From Azadirachta indica (taxonomy: Eukaryota; Streptophyta; Magnoliopsida; Sapindales; Meliaceae): DNA of 64,000 nt. The position numbers and the translations under genes were made by a program. Of the stretch, positions 58,454 through 64,000 are shown piece after piece. The stretch covers positions 16,314,825 to 16,378,824 of the forward strand of contig CM040451.1 in assembly GCA_022749755.1 (NCBI GenBank), written 5' to 3'. The notes below the pieces were generated by a model. That model worked only from the letters and a program-made list of their open reading frames with translations. It ran no database searches and was not told the DNA's origin. The first letter of the stretch is position 1, and every line of letters starts with the position of its first letter.

Positions 58454-59299
58454 AAAAGCACTTTAATACCAGACCAAACCTTGGCGTATCTCCTACATTA
58501 TTATGAGAAAGAAAACCTTAGTGTATCAAAATCAAATCAAATGAAATTAAAACTCGCTCGCTTCAATGTTTATTGATGAAACTGAGAAAATTGAGAAGAT
58601 ACATATACATAAGCACACTCAACACTCAAAGATCTACCTCCACAAAAAGGAGGTCTAATCAAAATTTTTCGTGAGAAGTTAAACTCATATTTTTTTGTAA
58701 GAAATTCTATCAATTATAATTGGTAAAAATTAAACTCACTCACTAGAATGAGTTCGATTTTTGCCATCAAACCAAAGGTCCGATGACTAATTTTTTTTCT
58801 AAGTTTGTCCTTCAAAAAATCATCTTTTATTAAGTATTTTCTGATCAAAAATAAATTAAAACATAGATAAAATAATGTTCAAACAAGGTGAGTTATAGAT
58901 CCAATCAAATCAAATCAAACCAAACCAAGCCAAGCAATAAATTTCAGAGACTTTTTCATCTGCATCATAAAGAAGAAAAAACAAATGATACTTCGTTTGG
59001 TGTACGATTAAGAAGATAGAAAACTACAGCCTCTTCAGTTCGGAGGAAATTGTAAAAGCAGAAGATATTTCAATGAATTTGATAGATTTCAGAAACATGA
59101 AACCTTATCCAAACATTGCTGCTACCAGTGTTAGCATTTGTGTTGGGGACGTGCGTTGCTTATAAGTTCAAAAATCAATTAGTTAATTAATTAATAAGTT
59201 TTGAACCTAAAAATTGTAAATCCCAAGAGAAAATTTAAAATATTAAAATATCGTACAGAACCAAAAAAAAAAAAAAAAAAAAAAAACTTTTTGACACAA

Positions 59300-59468
59300 T
59301 TTTCTATACAACAGTTAATTCCAACCCGCCGGCCGACCAGAAAACGCATTCACAGCTTGACCAACCGCAGTTACTACACCAAAATCCTCGTCTTCCCCGA
59401 GATCTCGAATTCGCTGAGCTCTGCTGTGCAACAAAGCACACAACTATTTCTCGCCTCTCCATTCTTCG
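59300..59468 (+). other. Probable 5' untranslated exon of the aldolase gene
   Basis: A less AT-rich stretch (ACCCGCCGGCCGACC near 59323) ends at a good splice donor (TTCTTCG then GTATATAT at 59469). The next acceptor is CTTCTCCAG at 59721-59729, eight bases before the start codon. The transcription start is not determined. Confidence 0.5.
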
Positions 59469-59737
59469 GTATATATTATTTCTCTTTTTCCTTCTGTTTA
59501 TGTGCTTTTCAAGTTCTAGCTTCTCTTTATTGTGTGGATTTAAAAATAGATTGTTTCTGGGATCTGAAATAATGAGTTCACTTATGCACATAAGGTGTTC
59601 GATTAAATGACAATGATAAGCAGAGTATTGGGTTTTGTATATGGATTTGAAATATTTAGTAGTTCTATTTCTAAAAGACAGCAGAAGTTTTAACAGTTCC
59701 AAACTAATCCGATGATCCGCCTTCTCCAGGGTTTGTT

Positions 59738-60746
59738 ATGGAAGATAATGAGATGACGAAGGGAGATAAACTCATATTAAGGGGACTGAAGTTCCATGGA
59801 TTCCATGGGGTAAAGCCTGAAGAAAGGAAACTCGGTCAGAAGTTTTTGATAGATGTAGATGCTTGGATGGATCTTCGAGCAGCCGGGAAGACTGACCGAC
59901 TGGCAGATACTATTAGTTATACTGAAATATATCGGTAAGCAAAAACTTTATACTATTACACATAATTCCTAAAACTTGTCTATATATTACAATACTAAGC
60001 TCCCAATGTTTGTAGTTTTCTCATCAGCTGTTAATTTCTTATGCTGTATCATGCTTATGTGTTTTTAGAACTCTCTTCAAACACTTTTCAGGCAGCTTCT
60101 TCAAGTAGATTGTAGACTAATAGCTCTTTCATATGTAGAACTTTTTGCAAAAGCTTATTAAATGTTTGGCTGTAAATCATATATTTTATCAAAATTTGTT
60201 TAATTACGTTCTTAGACAAGCTTTTTACAGTCACTTTCTGGGAGAGAATAAGGCAATTTAACCTTTTAAAAAAATTCCGAAGATTCCAATTCCAAAAAAT
60301 TTAAAATTGGAGGTTTTAAAGTAAAGGTAAAATAACTTTTGCTATTTATCAATGTGACAATTTAACGTTTTAAGAAAGTTCAAAAGTTCCATTTTCCAAA
60401 AATCTGAAATGGGAGTTTTTTAAATATAGGTACAATATTTAGTTTAACGTATTTTGTTATTTATCATTGTGGTTTTATTGGTGTATGCCTTGTTTCAACT
60501 TGAGGTTCCTTTCTGATGATTTTGAACCGGTGATATAACAGCATAGTTAAGGAAGTTGTGGAAGGATCACCACATAATCTTTTGGAGTCGGTGGCTGAAC
60601 ACATCGCAACCACCACTTTAACGAAATTCTCTCAAATATCTGCTGTCAGAGTGAAAGTAGGGAAGCCTCATGTTGCTGTTCATGGCTCTCTTGATTATTT
60701 GGGTGTTGAGATTCTCAGAAACAGAAGTATTGATGGCCCTAAGTGA
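59738..60746 (+). CDS. folB: Dihydroneopterin aldolase (FolB), two coding exons
   Basis: Exons 59738-59934 and 60542-60746 join across a GT-AG intron to 133 residues. The enzyme cleaves 7,8-dihydroneopterin to 6-hydroxymethyl-dihydropterin and glycolaldehyde in folate synthesis; in plants this step is cytosolic, and no targeting peptide is visible here. Family hallmarks are all present: GLKFHGFHGVKPEERKLGQ with the catalytic Glu (residue 29), the SYTEIY tyrosine (61), NLLESVAE in the oligomer core, and the catalytic lysine in VRVKVGKPHVAV (107). Length matches plant FolB proteins (about 130-150). The start is the only ATG after the acceptor at 59729. Plants often have several copies; the one here looks intact. 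Confidence 0.93.
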
Positions 60747-62060
60747 TTTAGCATTTGTATTGTATTGTATGTTTACAGGTATACATGATAAACCAGTGTT
60801 GATCTCTGTTTTATTAGTTGCAGTAACTTCCTTCTTTGCCCAAATGTTAAGTTGGTTTACAGTATAAACTTTGTTATTGTTTAATAAATGTTAGCTTAAC
60901 ATATGTGTTGAGAATCTCTCCTTTTTTATATTTCTCATAGTTGGTTCCAAAAGATTGTTAAAACCCTCGAGTTATCTATCATTTTCTTAAATTTGAGAGC
61001 ATATTTGTCAAACTCATGAAAACTCAAATTTGTTAAGATTTAGGTTTAAATCTCGTTTACAGATGTGCTATGAGTGTTAATGTGTTAAAATTTAAGATTT
61101 GGGGTTTGAATCTGTTTCTCATTCAATGTTATTGTATTTGAATTTGATAGCAAGTTTCTACAAATGTCACTCCTACTAAAATGCTGAGGGAGTATCAATT
61201 TCTTCTGCAAAACTTTCTAAGAGTATATGAAAACAGAGGAAGAAAACTGGTCTTGGCTTTCCGATTCCAAACCAGAGTTGTCTCAATGAGCTTATGAGGT
61301 GCAAGTCTACATTCTCGTTTAGTGAGCCTGCAGAAATTATTGACTCTCAGCCTGGCTATTTCAGCTTCCTCTTCAGCTCTCATTTCCCTTAGGGAGGTTA
61401 TCTGGCGATTTGGTTGCAACCATGATTATGAATGTCATTTGCTTTGGCAAGGTGAATAACCTGCATAGCACAAATTGTGTTCAATGAATTCTGCTGTTCT
61501 TAGAATCACAGACTTTCTTAGAACCAACTTCTGTAGACTTATTATATTTTGAATTGTCTACTGTTCATGAGCAGGAATCATAAATTTTAATAAGATTTTA
61601 CCATCTATATGATAATAGCAAAACGCTACTCTAAATACTGTTTTCAGAAAATGGGTATCTTTCCTTACCATAGGTTTTTCCTGAGTAGTTGTAACCATCC
61701 CCTTTTTTCAATCATTTTTCCTTTCTTTTATTAAGTAGGAAAGTTCATCCAAAAATAAGGCTAGCATCGAGCCAAGATTTTCACAACTGGGATCCAACGC
61801 TAGAGATCCATTAATGTTCATCTTTCGTTGAGATAAACCAACTGATATTTTACAATATTTTTAGTAAATTGCCACTCCGGCAAAGCCCGAGTGGTAACGA
61901 ATGCTGGACTACATTATGAATAACTGCTTATCTCTCAGTTACGAGAAATAATACCCACTATATATGTGAGGCTCACTATATTTAAATATGAATAGACTTT
62001 TTTTCATAAGATGAGGGTAAATAACAATTAAAATATATGTAGTTATCTGAGTTATGCTAT
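60747..62060. other. 3' flank of the aldolase gene, one weak coding-like exon on minus strand
   Basis: The minus-strand stretch 61195-61440 gives a 74-residue frame with coding-like composition (REMRAEEEAEIARLRVNNF, ECRLAPHKLIETTLVW) and a possible AG acceptor upstream near 61484. I recognise no family, and no neighbouring exons are evident. It could be a relic exon. The rest shows no gene. Confidence 0.3.
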
Positions 62061-62072
62061 ATGCGATCTTAC

Positions 62073-62153
62073 ACAAATTTTTGATAGAATTCCAATGTAA
62101 TATTGGTCCATCACAAATTTTCGATAAAATTCTAATGTAATATTGGTCTAAAA
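62073..62153 (+). repeat. 40-bp direct repeat, two copies
   Basis: 'cacaaatttttgatagaatt' plus 'ccaatgtaatattggtcca' is followed at once by 'cacaaattttcgataaaatt' plus 'ctaatgtaatattggtcta'. Each unit contains a small palindrome (caatgtaatattgg). Confidence 0.7.
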
Positions 62154-62195
62154 TGAGTGTACCTATTCGAGTTGTACTAATACTTTAAATTTAAA

Positions 62196-62330
62196 GGGAA
62201 ATTTTTCATTATAACGACCCTTTTTCCACATTTTGAGCTTTGACCACTTAACAAAAGTTTTTCTAAATTTGACGACATACTCATTATTCGGACAATTTTA
62301 CCCTGTATCCACCCAACAAAAAACAGCAAA
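62196..62330 (+). mobile_element. MULE-like terminal sequence, single end
   Basis: The segment begins GGGAAATTTTTCATTATAACG and has the look of the ends at 1265 and 19204 (GGG, A-rich, then ACCC), followed by 'acaattttaccct'. No second end or transposase is visible. Confidence 0.3.
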
Positions 62331-63211
62331 TTCTTCTTCTTCATTCTCACTATTTCGAGTTACATTCTTCAAAGCTTTCTCTCCCAAAATCAACTAATTT
62401 CACTACAATATTAAATCTAAACATTGTCAGTTGTAAATCTCCCCTCCATATTGTTATTTAGTGACTCTACACCTGTAATCTACTCCAAGGAAATCAGTTG
62501 AGTATTTTATTTGAATGCTAAGTTTTTACCATAGAAAAATATGAATTGGTAATTTCTTGTTAATATTGGGCAATGTGGTGCTACAGGGTGACAAATAGGT
62601 ATGTTTCAGAAGTTCGGAATGTATTTGATGCATATTTGGGTTGAAAGCTGAAATTGGATTTTAAATTTTAATGATAATATTTTTCTTTAAACTTTTAAAA
62701 ATAAAAAAATGTGTACTTTGTCTCTCTTTTCCATTCTTTTTTCTTAAGAGATGTTAGGGCTCTAGAAAATTTCTTTCGTTCAAGCACATTCAATCCAATT
62801 TTCTACCAATTTTTCTGGATCGAATAACTAAATCACTGTAGAAAAATTCATTTCACAGTAGGGATTTGTGTTCAATCTTTAGAAGTCACTCTCCACCTTT
62901 TCCGTACTTCTTTACATGTCTTTTCTACACTTTCTTCCATCTTTTCATTTCACTCTATATTTTTTTTTTTTTTTTTTTTTATTAATATTAATAGGTTTTA
63001 TAATTTACAGATGAAAATCAATCACTAAAAAATTAGATTGTGAAGAATCATTATCAATGACTTTAAAATTTTTTACAGAAGTTGATTTCAAATTTTGAAG
63101 TTTATTCTGCTGCCTTCAAGCAAATTCAATTGAGTGGCTATTTTTGAACGAAGAAGAAGAAAGTGAAAGAAGAGACCAGAAAATTTGAAATCGTTTACTA
63201 ACTTTATCAAG
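62331..63211. other. Intergenic DNA, no gene
   Basis: A long T run lies at about 62959-62980. Only short frames without domains occur. Confidence 0.5.
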
Positions 63212-63219
63212 TATAAAAG

Positions 63220-63420
63220 TAGAGGTGGGTATAATTCGGTTTGGTTCTTATCAAATTTTATTAAAACCAAACAATACCAAAAAACTTTTGGGTAAAATTA
63301 GAACTAAATTGATAATCGAATCCAATATATTTTAAAACCGAACCGAACTCATTTGTTTCGACCCGATTCGGTTTAGTTTTTTGAATTCCCATTTTTTTTT
63401 TTTTTTTTTGCCCATCCTTA
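63220..63420. mobile_element. 201-bp hAT-like MITE
   Basis: The left end TAGAGGTGGG and the right end CCCATCCTTA (TAAGGATGGG backwards) are 8/10 inverted matches and resemble hAT ends. Flanks TATAAAAG (63212-63219) and TATAAAGG (63421-63428) are an 8-bp target duplication with one difference. The inside contains repeated ACCGAA / TTCGGTT motifs and a T run. No coding capacity. Confidence 0.75.
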
Positions 63421-63428
63421 TATAAAGG

Positions 63429-64000
63429 GAGTTTTTATTTTTCATTTTCTGATGTGCTGAAAATGCACAAAATGAGAATGAGAGAGATGAAGAAAAGCTA
63501 AGGATAATGAAGCCAAAAGAGAGATTTTAGTGCATGTATATTTGTATTGAATTCATGTGTGAGTGAGTGTATTTGAGTGTAAACACTTGGTAGTATTTTT
63601 TCTTGTGTGAGTGACATGTCTTCTTTTTGTGTATAACATTTATACCATTCTTGTTTATATCTATTTTATTGTATAAATTCTCTACTTGCTGTTGTTTTTG
63701 CTACTTTTCGACAAAGAAAACAACTGCTTATTGTAGTTGTTTTGTAGTGAACAAAAACTGTAGTAGTACGTTTCTGCGTATTGCTTTATTGTATTTTTGC
63801 TATTCCTAAATCTTAGTTGTTATTTGTACTCTAAGCCATGGGTTACAAAAATAAATTTTAGAACATGTGATAGCACTAATAAGCTCTTACAATGTTGTAT
63901 TATTTGGCTTTCCAAGACCATAATATTAACATTTTCTTCGTGTTACAATTTACATTTGGTAGTATTTTCAAAATGTTATATGTCTTTATAAAATAGCATT
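63429..64000. other. End of window, no gene recognised
   Basis: The frames at 63627 and 63797 have no domain. Possible upstream or leader sequence of a gene beyond the window cannot be judged. Confidence 0.4.

Larger units (their letters stand above)
57350..59640 (+). repeat. Duplicated upstream region of the aldolase gene, copy 2
   Basis: Partner of 56280-57265. The TRIM (57416-58453) is inserted in it, and it includes the aldolase leader exon and first intron. Confidence 0.75.

Noticed and set aside
61195..61440. Possible minus-strand exon (EEEAEIARLRVNNF segment)
   Set aside because: Coding-like but no recognised family, no neighbouring exons and no clear donor, so it is not called as a gene.
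1..64000. CRISPR arrays, bacterial operons, rRNA or tRNA genes
   Set aside because: None seen: the sequence is plant nuclear DNA, and I found no regularly spaced identical repeats with unique spacers and no recognisable rRNA or tRNA gene.

Overview
This window is AT-rich nuclear DNA from a flowering plant, most likely a dicot. The evidence is spliced genes with plant GT-AG introns, a relic of a TIR-type NBS-LRR resistance gene, an ankyrin-PGG membrane protein gene, and plant Ty1/copia, Ty3/gypsy (Athila-like and chromovirus-like), MULE, hAT and TRIM elements. I cannot name the species. A run of exactly 100 N (21072-21171) marks an assembly gap. Most of the window is transposon debris; only two genes look intact.

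Layout. 1-6080: AT-rich repeats, including a large inverted repeat and a direct duplication. 6083-8920: an internally deleted Athila-like gypsy element (+). 8921-13740: a second gypsy element (-) whose protease is fused to its integrase tail after a large deletion. 13754-13886: a small MITE. 15108-18515: tandem duplication of a gene for a small secreted Pro/Ser-rich protein (-); both copies have broken frames but keep a matching TATA box. 18818-19120: TIR-domain exon relic. 19204-21071: MULE end and transposase relic running into the gap. 21172-24581: two copia relics in opposite orientations. 25953-30227: an old copia element (-) with both LTRs. 30275-31762: probable solo LTR. 32010-32295: a 33-bp minisatellite.

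32850-51504 is the most informative block. A segment carrying the promoter, leader and first coding exon of an ankyrin-PGG gene was duplicated. The downstream copy is a complete five-exon gene (48630-51504, 709 aa). The upstream copy stops after exon 1 and carries a frameshift. After the duplication, a 1151-bp MULE-type fold-back element with a perfect 9-bp target duplication entered copy A, and a 4551-bp chromovirus-like element with 275-bp LTRs and a perfect 5-bp target duplication entered copy B. The chromovirus has 97% identical LTRs, but its reverse transcriptase motif is YFDN and most of its RNase H is missing.

52900-53740 is a decayed copia pol fragment, followed by unclassified retroelement-like sequence. 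56280-59640 holds a duplication of the region upstream of a dihydroneopterin aldolase (folate pathway) gene. The downstream copy carries a young, GC-rich TRIM element (57416-58453), and the upstream copy preserves the empty insertion site. The aldolase gene itself (59738-60746, two coding exons, 133 aa) looks intact. The window ends with intergenic sequence and a hAT-like MITE (63220-63420).

The genes do not form one pathway. The coherent story is a region where tandem duplication and transposon insertion repeatedly copied promoters and first exons, leaving one working gene and one truncated or empty copy each time.
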